From contig NC_058342.1 in NCBI RefSeq assembly GCF_905475395.1, positions 33,934,140 through 33,998,139 on the forward strand: DNA of 64,000 nucleotides, written 5' to 3'. A program made the translations under genes and the position numbers. The notes under the pieces are model-generated. The model saw only the letters and a list, made by a program, of their open reading frames with translations. It made no database searches and was not told the DNA's origin. The DNA comes from Chrysoperla carnea (taxonomy: Eukaryota > Arthropoda > Insecta > Neuroptera > Chrysopidae). Below, one piece after another: positions 46,500 through 57,290 of this stretch (position 1 is its first letter; every line of letters begins with the position of its first letter).

Positions 46500-46690
46500 A
46501 AACTTAATTTAATTAATACTTGTGATGGACTGTTGTAGTGCATGGTTTATGCATGAAGGAGGTGCCACTCAGCCTCTGAAATTGACGAGTTGATAAATGA
46601 AATTATCAGCGGAAAGGTGATAAAACACATATGGGCTCTATAGTCTAAGTGTGTCCTTCGTGGAAGCCAGTATAACCTTACCTAACCTAA
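46500..46690 (+). mobile_element. SINE family 2 (5'-truncated) with LINE-type tail
   Basis: Begins in the linker TTAATTTAATTAATACTTG, includes the GATAAATGAAATTATCAGCG body, and ends with GGGCTCTATAGTCTAAGTGT, then GTCC and TTACCTAACCTAA. Lacks the tRNA head. Confidence 0.87.
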
Positions 46691-46699
46691 TTTATTTGC

Positions 46700-47110
46700 A
46701 TTATAACGAAAACCCTATGCAATGGCAGGAAAATTGTAACTGGGATTTGTGCTTACCTGTAATTATTCTTAACTTTTTCCCAGGAAGTTTCTTTTTTATA
46801 TCAAATAATATTACCAATATTAGATATTTTATTTAAAAATACAAAAAACCCCGCAGGTGTGTAGTTATTTTTAAACTCTTAATTTATTCGTAACAAAACG
46901 AAACTTCTATGCCAATTACAAGAAATTTATGATTGGAATTTGTACTTACCTGTAATTTATCTAAATTTTTTCCCCGGAAATTCTTTTTTATATCAAATAC
47001 TATAATCAATGAGAAATATTGTATTTAAAAATTAAAAAAATTAACCCGCAGTGATCCAAGTATTTTTAAGGTCTTTATTCCTTGGGTTGGGACGTACAAT
47101 CTGCCACCAA
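46700..47110. other. AT-rich spacer with a local duplication
   Basis: 46700-46880 and 46895-47060 resemble each other (GATTTGTGCTTACCTGTAAT against GAATTTGTACTTACCTGTAA, then AAATTCTTTTTTATATCAAA-like), and 45085-45180 is a third relative. No gene. Confidence 0.5.
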
Positions 47111-47114
47111 ATTA

Positions 47115-47230
47115 GCAAAGGTGATTTTATGAACACCTATACCAAAATTTTGTTTCATAGCATCAATATTTTTAAGCGTTACAAACTTGGGAATAAACTT
47201 AGTATATGAAATATACATGGTATAAAAATT
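47115..47230 (+). repeat. Family B 3' end
   Basis: AAGGTGATTTTATGAACACC to ATATACATGGTATAAAAATT. Confidence 0.8.
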
Positions 47231-47239
47231 GAACCAAAA

Positions 47240-47790
47240 ATACAAAATATAATTTTTCAGAGTATAATCAGGTTTCAGGATCTTGAAGGTCTTATTTCCA
47301 GATGTCTGACGTAAATTCTTTGATCGCGATGAAACTATTAATATTGATATCACGTTCTCAACAACAAAAAATTACCATTTTATGGGTTTATTATCAGTCA
47401 AGTCAGTTATGAATGAAAGAAAATATACAGAGGAAATTAACAATTAATTAATTACGGGGAATTTTCTTTTTATAGGATTTACTTTACTGTTAGTGAATTT
47501 CAATTATTTTGTTCTATTTTTGTACAAATTTGCAAAGCATGAACTTGATACATGTTTTAAGAAATTAATCAATAATATTTGGATAAAAATTTGTTTGATT
47601 TGTGAAATCAGGAAACGGAGTGGTGATTTTTCATGAAATGAAATCAATTGACCTTTTTTTTTTTTAAAAAATAATCATATAAAATAGATTAAAATATGTT
47701 CATTATTAAATTTTAAGGCAAAACTTCTTAATTAACAAGATTAAAGACAAACTCTTTACACCTTCCCCCGAAATGTGGTGAGTAATTAAT
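47240..47790. other. Unannotated AT-rich spacer
   Basis: No gene. The frame at 47075-47353 (minus) crosses a family B copy and is accidental. Confidence 0.3.
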
Positions 47791-47794
47791 TGAA

Positions 47795-47959
47795 TAATTA
47801 AACAAAATTTTCAATATTTTGAAAATTACGCCGGAAATCGAAAAATTTTATAATTACTTTTCGTCTTACATCGTCAAGTTTTAATATAATTTATCAACAA
47901 AATTGAAAATAAATATTTTTTAAATTTGTGCCCCCACTACCGTGCTCATACATCCTTAA
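47795..47959 (-). repeat. MITE family I, half-copy
   Basis: GAAAATTACGCCGGAAATCG, CTTTTCGTCTTACATCG and the end GTGCTCATACATCCTTAA. Confidence 0.6.
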
Positions 47960-47974
47960 AGTTTGGTAAAAATA

Positions 47975-48670
47975 TTTAATTGAAGTGTTTTTAAAGGTAT
48001 ACTTAAAAGAAACAAGGTTAATTTAAAAAAAATTAAATTGAAAAACTAATATTTATTAATTAAAAGCATGACAAATATTTTCCTATAAAGAAAATTATAA
48101 CAAGCGACACTTGTTTTTCCAAAAAATACATTTAAAAGTGATGAAATTAATGACATTTACGTCTTATTTTTTCTATAAAGTAATTCTAAGTAATTTTCTC
48201 TAAATCTTTAGGCATCAATATTTCAAAAACTAATAATAATGGGGTTTAACCTCCGTTTTTCTGACATATACGCCTATAACAGAGGCCACCCACATAATCA
48301 TTTGTTAATCTTTGTTTATTGTAATTACAAATATATTTACAATTACAATTTGATGTGGGTGGAGTCGGTTATTTCGTTCTTATCCAAGCGACGACAATGT
48401 GATCAATTCTGCACTCCCATTAATTATAAATTGTTCACACTGCCGCTGCCTGGATTCGAACCCGCAACCTAAGTCTAAATGGACAAACAGTCAAAGGCAA
48501 ACGCCTTAGACCGCTCGGCCATTTAGGCTCTTAATATTTCAAAAACTATGTTATATTTCGAAAAATTTTACTCTTAATTTTTGTAATTTTTGTCTAATTT
48601 TCACAAGTTTTAACAGAATCCATCCTCAAAATTTGAAACACAAGTCTCAAATATTTCCATACACCTATTT
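47975..48670 (+). repeat. Family G copy split by a SINE
   Basis: TTAAAGGTATACTTAAAAG, AGCATGACAAATATTTTCCT and CTAAATCTTTAGGCATCAAT on the left, TTTTGTCTAATTTTC and CATCCTCAAAATTTG on the right; interrupted at 48233-48532. Confidence 0.75.
48233..48532 (-). mobile_element. tRNA-derived SINE, family 1 (full length, best copy)
   Basis: Minus strand: tRNA-Leu-like head TAAATGGCCGAGCGGTCTAA, perfect B box GGTTCGAATCC, 300 bp in all, ending in TTAAACCCCATTATTATT. Perfect 16-bp duplication AATATTTCAAAAACTA at 48217-48232 and 48533-48548, dating the insertion after that of the host family G copy. Confidence 0.93.
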
Positions 48671-48679
48671 CGCTTTTGG

Positions 48680-49435
48680 AAACATACTTAACCTAACTCA
48701 AGCTAAAGGTAATTTCATGAACCGTGAAATTGAATTATATTTTTGGGATTACCACTAAAATAAACCACAACTAAAAAAATATTATGAGATGTTATTTTTG
48801 CTTTGTGAATACAAATTATTACTTTAAAATATATTCTCTTAACTAGCATTCCGTTCCAAACAATTGAACTATGATATGCAATCAGATCCTTGTGTACAAC
48901 CGCGTATATAGGCAGACCCTATTTCGATACTCTTTTCATTATTTACTATTTTGAAGTTTCTTCTGAGAAATTTAACATTTAATTGGGTTTTTTGCCTTAG
49001 GACAGAAAAACAATGCGTAAGCGAAAATATTATATTTCGCCAAAAGATAAGATTATTTTAAAACGTCATTGAAGATAACTCGTACGTTTAAATTTGGCTG
49101 TTTTTTGATAACTATCAGTTTGTTATTTTTTTGCTAAATCCACTTAGATACTTAGCGGCTTTTTTTAAAGTATAAAACAATGCACATTTTTTAATTGAGG
49201 CTTTAAAATGCACATGTGTTATTAATGTGCAGGTACTTCCAACTAAGTACATAAGGCTCCTGTTTATCTATAATCAAATTCGGTTTTACCGACCAATCGA
49301 ATCGGCTGTTACCAGCAATTGACAAGACCTAGTCAATGCACACAAATTAAAATACTGAAACGAGTCTGGTATCGCAAGCATTTTATGGTGAAAATATCTC
49401 GTTTTTAGCTATTTATTTTTTCAGCTTGAATCCTC
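48680..49435. other. Unannotated AT-rich spacer
   Basis: No gene or recognised repeat. Confidence 0.3.
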
Positions 49436-49439
49436 AAAT

Positions 49440-50125
49440 TGTTCCTTTTAAGGAGATACGCAAGGATTGAATAATACAAGGGATTTCAATAAAACTTTAT
49501 AAAAACATTTTTTGATTAACAAAGTTTACAAAAATCACAAACAATTCCTAGATCATCGGGCTTTTTATTATTTATTTTATCGTTTAAAGTTGACTGAAAA
49601 AATGATGAATCATTTAGGTTATTCTTTTCAATTGAATATTTCTATATCAAAAAATCTAGAGAGTGTGATAAAAAACTATCTAAAATATTTAGACAATCTT
49701 GTAGTTTATAAAAATACCATCAAAATATAAGGTTGTGGATGGTATAAAAACAAAATTTTAATTTTAATTATGAGTTCATCGAAGATCCATCATTTGATGA
49801 ACAGAGACGACTATAGTTAGAGTATTAATGATTGAAGAGTGATATCTATATTATCAAATTTATAAGCATCACTTGCACACAATATATTATATATTTTTGT
49901 AGTTGCGTGATATTGTAAAGCCAAAAATAACTCATTACTTGACTACAAAGCATGTATGTATAAATAATGGATTCTAATAATAACAATTTGAATTTGTAGA
50001 ATTTTTTACTAGGAAATAGGATGTAGATTCTATGATAAATCGAACAATACCCTCTCTAAATTATCAACTATCTTAAATATATTATTTTTCCTGAATGGTT
50101 TGAAAAACATTTATTAATAATAATT
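49440..50125 (+). repeat. Dispersed repeat family C, fullest copy
   Basis: From GGAGATACGCAAGGATTGAA to GTTTGAAAAACATTTATTAA. Contains a 72-codon ATG frame (49512-49730, starting MINKVYKNHKQFLDHR) that recurs in shortened form at 26480 and 52817. The frame has no recognised domain. Confidence 0.85.
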
Positions 50126-50129
50126 AGTA

Positions 50130-50945
50130 AATTTTTGCAAAACTGTTGAGAAACAAACACGTTAAAAATTACAATTAACAAAAAAAAAGAAGCATCTTTA
50201 TGTTTAAGAGTTTCCCTACAACCTCAGCATAATTATTTCCGTATTTCTGCGGGGCCTGTGTTCCGTAGAAAACTTGTGTTTATTTACAATTATCAACCAT
50301 AAAGAATTTTCACCCCAAGGGTATAGCACGGTTTGTCCTCTAGATAAGGACTCATTGTTTTACGCAAATATAATTTAAAATTGGATCAACTGAATCCTGA
50401 TTTACGTCATCTAACAATGAATGGGATTGTCTTGATGAAGGAAAACACATTTTTTTTGTAATTTATTATAAAAATTCATATATTGATGAATTATTGTAGC
50501 CTTGAAGAGCGTTGTAGATTGATTATTGCTTATCAATTCGGCTAACAAATTATGAATTCATTGAATAATAGCTGCTTTAATTATTATTAATATAAATCTG
50601 TGCGTAGAACGTCACAAAAACCTCCATATAAAATTTTCACACCTGTGAAATAATCGCTTCCTTTTTATGTTGTATTAGCATGACCACAATGCTTGATTTA
50701 AAGGCTCAAATGATAAACGTGTCATAAAAATTAAAGCTAAAAATTAATTAAGAACTTTACAGTCGCGTAGCCTCCCCCCATTAGAAAATCATATAATATT
50801 ATATGTAAAATATACTCGCAAATTAATATACAAAAAAAGTCATTGGCTCAAGCTAGGCTTTACATTTGAGGCATTAAATCAAGTTGAGAAACCAAGATTA
50901 GATTTTGAAATGTACATAATCGTCTAGAATTAGTTCAAAAGATAC
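50130..50945. other. Unannotated AT-rich spacer
   Basis: No gene seen. Confidence 0.3.
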
Positions 50946-50948
50946 CTA

Positions 50949-51146
50949 TTATTTATCTGTAACCAATTCCCCGGTCATTTTGCGGCGTCTTCTTACACGT
51001 ATTAATGTATCAATATCTCATTTTTCACAAAGAGACTTTGCTTTTTCTATTGCCTCTTCACAGAGCTTGTATCGAATTTCGGGTAGTTCTGGTAATTTTA
51101 AAAGTTTTTGATAATTTTCACTTGGAATGAATGAATTTATAGAAAA
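50949..51146 (-). pseudogene. Probable hAT-type transposase C-terminal fragment
   Basis: Minus strand reads SENYQKLLKLPELPEIRYKL then CEEAIEKAKSLCEK, a TGA stop, DIDTLIRVRRRRKMTGELVT and DK followed by TAA. The frame is clearly protein-like, with A/T-ending codons, and the segment EKAKSLCEKxDID followed by an arginine-rich stretch resembles the region of hAT (DUF4371/BED-type) transposases before the dimerisation domain. Family assignment is tentative. One internal stop and no N-terminal part make it a relic. Confidence 0.5.
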
Positions 51147-51542
51147 TTAGGCAGAGGTTATGAAGGTATTGATGGAAGTTTGGAGTTCCCCAATAAATAA
51201 AAAAAAGACTTTGTTTTATAGGTAATCATTTAGAAAATAATTATCATAATTCTGATAAAAATGCTAAATCATGAATGTAAGCGAAAAAGATTGAACTAAA
51301 AAGTTAAAAGTCATGTATATTTAATTTTGATTAGGTTGAAGATCGATTGAATAATTTTAATAGATATTTGAAAAGTTAAAAATTGGCAAAACAATCCTAA
51401 GAAGTTTAATTCTAGACTCTTTGGAACCCTTCCCTCTCTCCAAGTAACCTGCCGTAGCCTGTACTAAAAAGACATTCTCCAGAATGGAATGGAGATATCT
51501 TTACACAGAGACTAACTTGTCTCGTTAAAAAAACAAATCACG

Positions 51543-51651
51543 GCTTTATTCGTCCTTTTGGTGTTACAGCTTGTCGTTTGACTACTGAACTTTCAAGTTT
51601 AGTACGAATGTAATGCCCTAATTTGTCTGTGTTCGGAGCCTTTAGTGTTGT
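51543..51651 (-). pseudogene. Coding-like patch, unknown
   Basis: Reads TLKAPNTDKLGHYIRTKLES then SVVKRQAVTPKGRIKP and a TGA, with A/T-biased third positions. Its upstream side is cut by the hairpin element at 51656. Could be the last exon of an unknown gene or transposon residue. Confidence 0.25.
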
Positions 51652-51655
51652 TAAT

Positions 51656-51970
51656 CAGAAATGTTCGATTTACATCTAGGCATATAAATATCACGAGTAT
51701 GACAATATACATGGGTTAAGCAATGCATCTAAGTGAGAGGTATTATATACATGTGTTGAAACTTCGATAATATGCGTTGAGATAGTTGTAAGACGCTTGG
51801 AGGAAGTTTGTTAGTTGAGTAGATGAACTACAACAGATAAGATACAATACAAGTCACTTTTGAAAATTCATATAGCACCTATAATACTTCTTACTAAGAT
51901 GCATTGCTTAACACATGTACTCTGTCATACTTGTGATATTTATATGCCTAGATGTAAATCGAACATTCTG
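51656..51970. mobile_element. Hairpin MITE, 315 bp
   Basis: Arms of about 95 bp: CAGAAATGTTCGATTTACAT continuing through ATAAATATCACGAGTATGAC, mirrored by GTCATACTTGTGATATTTAT and ATGTAAATCGAACATTCTG, roughly 88-90 % complementary, with a unique 125-bp loop. No transposase; target duplication unclear. Confidence 0.8.
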
Positions 51971-51979
51971 TATATTTAG

Positions 51980-52545
51980 ACACTGATACAGATGCACAAA
52001 AAGTCACAGATCTGTTGAATAAGTGAAATCATAAACCTTCGAATAATGAAGTGATAAATGATATTGAATAAATAATTTTGTTGATAAGACTTGAGTTAAG
52101 TCAATTGTTATTTACACGCGCTCTACTATAAACAAAGCTAAACTAAACAGCCGTACAATTACAAAATACAAAAAACAAATGGTCTTGTGTCTTGTGAATA
52201 TGACAAGCAATCACTAATGAGGATGACTCATCATTAATAAGTAATAACGGCACAGTTACAATAATACAGTTGATAATTGATGGGCACATGCTAGACAAGT
52301 TGTAAGAAACGAACGTTCGCGAAATGCACGCTCTGCTTACTTATAAATAGTATAGCCCAGCCGCGCAACGCCGGCCCTATTAAAAATTTGCAGTACCTAT
52401 TCATTGTACAAGGTGTTCTGTTATTGACTGCAGAACTCTTCACTTCCTAAATTACCTTAAAAAGACGAACGAGAAAGTTCTCTATGAAATTTCGATCCAA
52501 GGCCTAATTTCTGAAATAATTAACCAAATTAATTAATAAATTTAT
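51980..52545. other. Unannotated spacer
   Basis: At 52340-52380 a GC-richer GCCCAGCCGCGCAACGCCGG resembles the inner end of insect Helitrons, but no boundary is found. Confidence 0.35.
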
Positions 52546-52554
52546 CCAATGACA

Positions 52555-53030
52555 GTTATTATTAGAATCCGTTATTTATACATACATATAAACCAAATAC
52601 ATGCTTTGTACTCAAATAATGTGATTTTTTTTAGCTTTATAATACCACGCAACTACAAAAATATATAATATATTGTGTGCAAGTGATGTTTATAAATTTG
52701 ATAATATAGATATCACTCTTCAATCATCAATACTCTAACTATAGTCGTCTCTGTTCATCAAATCTTCAATGAACTCATAATAAAATTAAAATTTTGTATT
52801 GATATCATCGACAATCTTATATTTTGATGGTATTATTATAAACTACAAGATTGTCTAAATATTTTAGATAGTTTTTTATCACACTCTCTAGATTTTTTGA
52901 AATAGAAATATCTAATTGAAAAGGATAACCTCTATGATTAATCGTTAATAATAAAAAGCCCGATGACCTAGGAATTTTTTTGTGATTTTTGTAAACTTTG
53001 TTAATCAAAAAATATTTTTCATATTTCGTT
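52555..53030 (-). repeat. Dispersed repeat family C
   Basis: Reverse copy, GTTATTTATACATACATATA to TTTGTTAATCAAAAAATAT, with the family frame shortened by an internal deletion (52817-53008). Confidence 0.85.
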
Positions 53031-53039
53031 AAATATTCT

Positions 53040-53405
53040 TTAAAAGCATTCCAATTTTTTTATTTGTTAAATCAAAAAATGAAAAAAAAATTACTGACTT
53101 TAATCAATTTTAGAAGGAAAAGTTAGCTAACGATATTTTTTTGCAAAGATCGAGAACACATTATGGTTTCTAATTTTGACAAACCTTAATAAGTACAATA
53201 ATTTTGGTATTCGGTATTTTGTTTTAAACTGTATTAAGTTTTCAAAGTTCACAAAGGGTAACACAAACTTACGAATAAACATATTTTAAAATATTGTTCA
53301 TATTTAGTATCCGATTATGGCATAAAAGTGATGAAATATTTAATGAATGACGTAGATGATGGTGTAATGACTAGGACAGGTCTAGAATATTAAAATCAAG
53401 CCGTG
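53040..53405. other. Unannotated AT-rich spacer
   Basis: Nothing recognised. Confidence 0.3.
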
Positions 53406-53410
53406 AGCTA

Positions 53411-53773
53411 TCAGCCATGACATTGAATTTTAGAATTATCTATTTTTAATTGCCCTAGCAGCTGCCGCCTAACTCTAGCAGACATGTCATTTATGAACTT
53501 TTTAAACAAACTATTGTAGTTTTTATGAGCTGATAAGTGCTCATTTATAAGCATTAAAACTTTAGAGTTATTTTTACGACTTAATTCAATCTTCTGTCCG
53601 AAATCAAGAACGCAAATACCATAAGTTCTCTCAATTTTTTTACTGAAATCATCAAGACCCTCACATTTTACTCGTTCACGGATTATCATCAATCTTTCGT
53701 TATAATTGATTCGTCGTCCGATGTCGCGGAATCTAATTTTTACGATATGTTTTTGTATATATACAAAAGAAAT
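53411..53773 (-). CDS. Orphan coding-like frame, 120 residues open
   Basis: The frame is open from 53773 (a TAA lies at 53776-53774) to the stop at 53411; the first ATG is at 53692, giving 93 residues. Sequence is balanced and protein-like, for example RFRDIGRRINYNERLMIIRE, KKIERTYGICVLDFGQKIEL, LINEHLSAHKNYNSLFKKFI, with charged helices and no membrane span. No domain recognised. Its upstream limit coincides with the edge of the family D element at 53775, so it may be an exon or pseudogene cut by that insertion, or residual coding sequence of a larger transposon. Confidence 0.4.
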   Translation of the reverse strand: MSFVYIQKHIVKIRFRDIGRRINYNERLMIIRERVKCEGLDDFSKKIERTYGICVLDFGQKIELSRKNNSKVLMLINEHLSAHKNYNSLFKKFINDMSARVRRQLLGQLKIDNSKIQCHG

Positions 53774-53774
53774 T

Positions 53775-54160
53775 TAGTGAAAAGCTTTCATTGTACTAAA
53801 AAGTATAACATCATTTTTCTTATGCATCACTCATACTTGACTATTTGTAAAAGCATGAGACGCTCAGTTTAAAATATCGAGATTGATTCAGAGCATCTCA
53901 AGCTTTTACAAATAGTCACAAAATTATTTTCTAATTTTTAGTAAAACAAAAGCTTGTCCCCAAAAAAATTAATTCTTATTTAAATTTTTAATTTTACATT
54001 AAAAAGCGATAAGCCAATCAGATCATGTTTACCATAAATCATCCGATTTACATATGCATGGAAAATTTGCATGCTCAATCGGAAACCAGTAAGTGGGTCA
54101 AGTTTAACTGACAAAATTTGATTATAAATAACTGACAGGTGAAGTTAAATAAAAGTTTGG
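53775..54160 (+). mobile_element. Repeat family D, second copy
   Basis: TCACTCATACTTGACTATTT and CTTTTACAAATAGTC form the hairpin; AAAAGCTTGTCCCC, CAATCGGAAACCAGTAAGTG and AAATAAAAGTTTGG follow in the same order as at 22015-22520. Confidence 0.75.
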
Positions 54161-54169
54161 AAAAATTAT

Positions 54170-55560
54170 CTTTTTTCCTTAGACTTAGATTTTTTGGGAA
54201 TTGTTTTTGACGAATAATGAAAAGGTATAACTTTGAGGTTTTTATCTAAAATTATGTAAAAAAGCTTTCAAAGAAAAATCTTCTTTGGAACGGAAGTTGT
54301 ACCATGCCGAAAACACTCGCCTCGAAAAAAAGGACTCTAACTTCCTCCACGATTTCGACTGACTGGCTTTTCTGAAAGAAACAAACAAAAGGGAATTTTA
54401 ATCTAGAAATCCAAATACTTCGATTAAAACTAGAAGCAGTTGAAAATATTAAAAATTATATTTTTGGCGGATTGTTGAAAAAAAAGTTCATGAATTCTTT
54501 TTGTTTTGTTACGAGACATAGATAAAAAGTCTCGGAACTTTTGGATGATTCTAGTTCATGTGGTGAGCCAACCTAATAAATTTCAAGTGAATCCACAGCC
54601 AAATTGAATCATTCGTTATAAAAACACATTTCCTAAAGTTGAACAAAAATTTAATAACAGATAATAATACAGCTAGAACTATTTTTAAAAACATAGGCAA
54701 CCCACATAGCACATACACAATGATATATTGCCTATAATATAAGGATGTTAAAAATCTATTTTAAGCAACGAGATGTTTCAGAAACATCGGGATGACCACT
54801 TCCGACGGCTGACGGCTGACGGCGACGCATGTGGATCAAACAGTTATATTTTTATACTACTAAGTACTCGAATTAAGTCAGCCTATTTAGTTTAGTAACT
54901 GTTTCAGTAACAAGAACTGAGATTTTTGTGATTAAAACTTTAAAAACACAGAAACTTTTGAAATATTTTTACAAAAAAAAAAAAAAACTATATTGAGTGA
55001 ATATTTAACAGTTTATACTGATTGCATAAAACTAATTTTATTACTCATTCGAGTGACTCAAGGCAACGGAGCCAATTACTCACCCAACAAGGAATAATTG
55101 GATCATTCAACAAAATTAACTCACACATGGGAAAAATGTTTCAAATATTGAGGTAATTTTAAAATATTTTTTGTTAATTTTGTGTGATTTTCGGATCCTA
55201 AATGATTAATTTACAGTTATACAATATTGAATATTTGAATACCTGAATATCTGAATACAGAGTGATGAACTCGGAACTATACAAAACCAAATATTGTTAA
55301 AAAAAATCACATGCATACTTTTTTGCATGTACTACGATTACGCATGCGTTATAATCAATTTTATTAGAAAAATTTGTATTCATAACATAAATTTTATGTT
55401 TTAATAATATTTCAAGAAAGAATTTTTTATTGTTGTAAAAAAGAAATATAGTGAAAACCGGTTACAATGACATCGTTTATAACGACCAATCAGATATTAC
55501 AATTATTTGGCAAGATGTAAAATAGATTCAAATATATCGTCAAAATATATACGGAGTGCT
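54170..55560. other. Unannotated AT-rich spacer
   Basis: A GC-richer CGACGGCTGACGGCTGACGG short tandem at about 54806. No gene frame with splice sites recognised. Confidence 0.3.
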
Positions 55561-55564
55561 TTTT

Positions 55565-55660
55565 TTAAGTTGACATATGCTTGAAACTCATTTTTCGTTT
55601 TAAGCATTTTTTCGATAAAATTTATTTATCAAGTTTCAAGCATTTGTCAACTTAAACAAG
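55565..55660. repeat. Short hairpin, about 95 bp
   Basis: TTTAAGTTGACATATGCTTG and CAAGCATTTGTCAACTTAAA are near-perfect reverse complements around an AT-rich loop; a decayed relative is at 23950-24030. Directly followed by a family B copy. Confidence 0.7.
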
Positions 55661-55661
55661 T

Positions 55662-56190
55662 GAAAAGAAACAATTGACTGAGTTAATTCTTGAAATACCA
55701 TGCATAGTCAGTGTTGATTTCTTTATCACATTACACATACAAACATGTGACACATACATAACTGATAATCAAGTATAGTACATATTATAAAATTTCCGCC
55801 TAATTGGCGCCCTCACGGGTAAACAGTGATGTTTACGAAAAAATGTTTCAAACAAAAGTTGTTTAATTCTTGATAAGGAACATTTTTTACATTTAAACTT
55901 TTGTTCTATCTCTAACGGTTTACAAGATGGGTCCTACGGACCCAAGACCCAATTGACCTATGATGCTCATTTACGAACTTGACCTCACTTTTTACGTACT
56001 GAATATCTTTTTTCGTTTTTGAGTTATCGTGTCCACAGACGGACGGACGGACAAGCGGAAATGGACTAATTAGGTGATTTTATGAACACCTGTACCAAAA
56101 TTATGTTCGTAGTATCAATATGTTTAAACATTACAATCTTGGGACTAAACTTTGTATACCTTGATATATTTCATATACATGGTATAAAAA
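55662..56190 (+). repeat. Dispersed repeat family B, near full length
   Basis: From CAAGTGAAAAGAAACAATTG to CATATACATGGTATAAAAAC, including GGACGGACGGACAAGCGG in the microsatellite position. Confidence 0.88.
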
Positions 56191-56199
56191 CAGTAGGTA

Positions 56200-56540
56200 A
56201 TTTACTTCCCATTCATGGAATTACCCTAAAAATAAATTGGAGACAACTTTTTGGAAATTTTAACGTCTTAAAGTAATTTTAATCCCAAATTTGAGTTATA
56301 CCTACGAAGAGTGATATTTTGAAGCGAACTCGGAAATACAATCTCAATTTTATTGACAAGAATAATTGCGATTAACTAATTATAAAATCATGCTAATAAC
56401 GACTACTTTGTAATCGAAATCTAATTTAAAAATTAATGTAGATTTTTTGAGTAAAAAATTTAAAAATTTCACCAAAATAAAAAATAAGATTGGAATAATT
56501 TCGAAATAGATCGAAAACGAACATATAGAAAAATAGATGG
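56200..56540. other. Unannotated AT-rich spacer
   Basis: Nothing recognised. Confidence 0.3.
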
Positions 56541-56544
56541 AAAC

Positions 56545-56850
56545 GGTACAGACGAATATCTAGGTAACGCGTTAGAGTGAGGGCGTGTTCGTTGGTAGCG
56601 TGGAGAGGCTCAGGCGCGTACATATCCCGGCATTGTACTTGTATATATATGGTCCCGGTTTGGACATGACTGTTGTATCTTGTATAGTGTATAGGTAATA
56701 CATATATAAGACAGGGTTTAAGGGATGAGACGTCAAGGGGTGTGTTCGTTGTTATCGTAGTGAAATTGAATACAAGGGGTTGACAGAAAAATATCAGTAT
56801 AGCGTCAACTTTGTCGGCACAGGTCATAACGTTTGCGTATCTATGTAGTT
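56545..56850. other. Less AT-rich, CpG-containing island (possible 5'UTR or promoter)
   Basis: GC content rises here (GTGAGGGCGTGTTCGTTGG, GAGGCTCAGGCGCGTACATA) with no good coding frame. The motif GTGTTCGTTG occurs twice (56586, 56741). Position ahead of the plus-strand exon candidates at 57.0-57.7 kb fits an untranslated leader, but that is inference. Confidence 0.3.
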
Positions 56851-56999
56851 ACACGTTGCAATATCTCTCGAAACAAAACAATGATTCTAATAAAAATATC
56901 GAATTGAATTTCTCGAAGATTCCACAAAACAAAAATATTGTTTTGATAACAACGTTCAACAATTTTAAACGTAAAACAATTTGAAACAAATTTTGATAA

Positions 57000-57290
57000 A
57001 ATGGACTTATTACGAAAGTATGTTTTGCTATTTAATTGGATGTGTATTGTTGATGTTTTTGTAAATGTTTGGTGATATGTGCCCCCTAGTTCAACAATGG
57101 AACCAAGATTTAGAAACATAAACCTAATCAACCTTTTTACCATCCAAAATTTATGTTGTAAAGCCTGTTTAACTTTGAACCCAAACCCAACAACTCCAAC
57201 ACAAATTCCAACTCCAAACCTATTACTGTCAGTGTCATTTTTATTATTTATCATTTTTTCTCATAATGGAACCAATTTTTTACTGCACAG
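57000..57290 (+). CDS. Candidate exon ending in AG|GTGGGT, product unknown
   Basis: An ATG at 57097 opens a frame with PNPTTPTQIPTPN and a hydrophobic stretch LLLSVSFLLFIIF, ending at a good donor (57291). An earlier ATG at 57000 gives the short MDLLRKYVLLFNWMCIVDVF. Neither frame joins in phase to the exon candidate at 57499, so at most one model is right. No family. Confidence 0.2.

Noticed and set aside
48450-48532. Possible functional tRNA-Leu on the minus strand
   Set aside because: Both Pol III boxes are present, but the sequence runs on into a SINE body and the whole 300 bp is flanked by a 16-bp target duplication.
56426-57254. Two minus-strand frames of 133 and 137 codons
   Set aside because: No splice sites, weak composition for coding (runs of hydrophobic AT codons), and overlap with better plus-strand candidates; could not be linked to any family.
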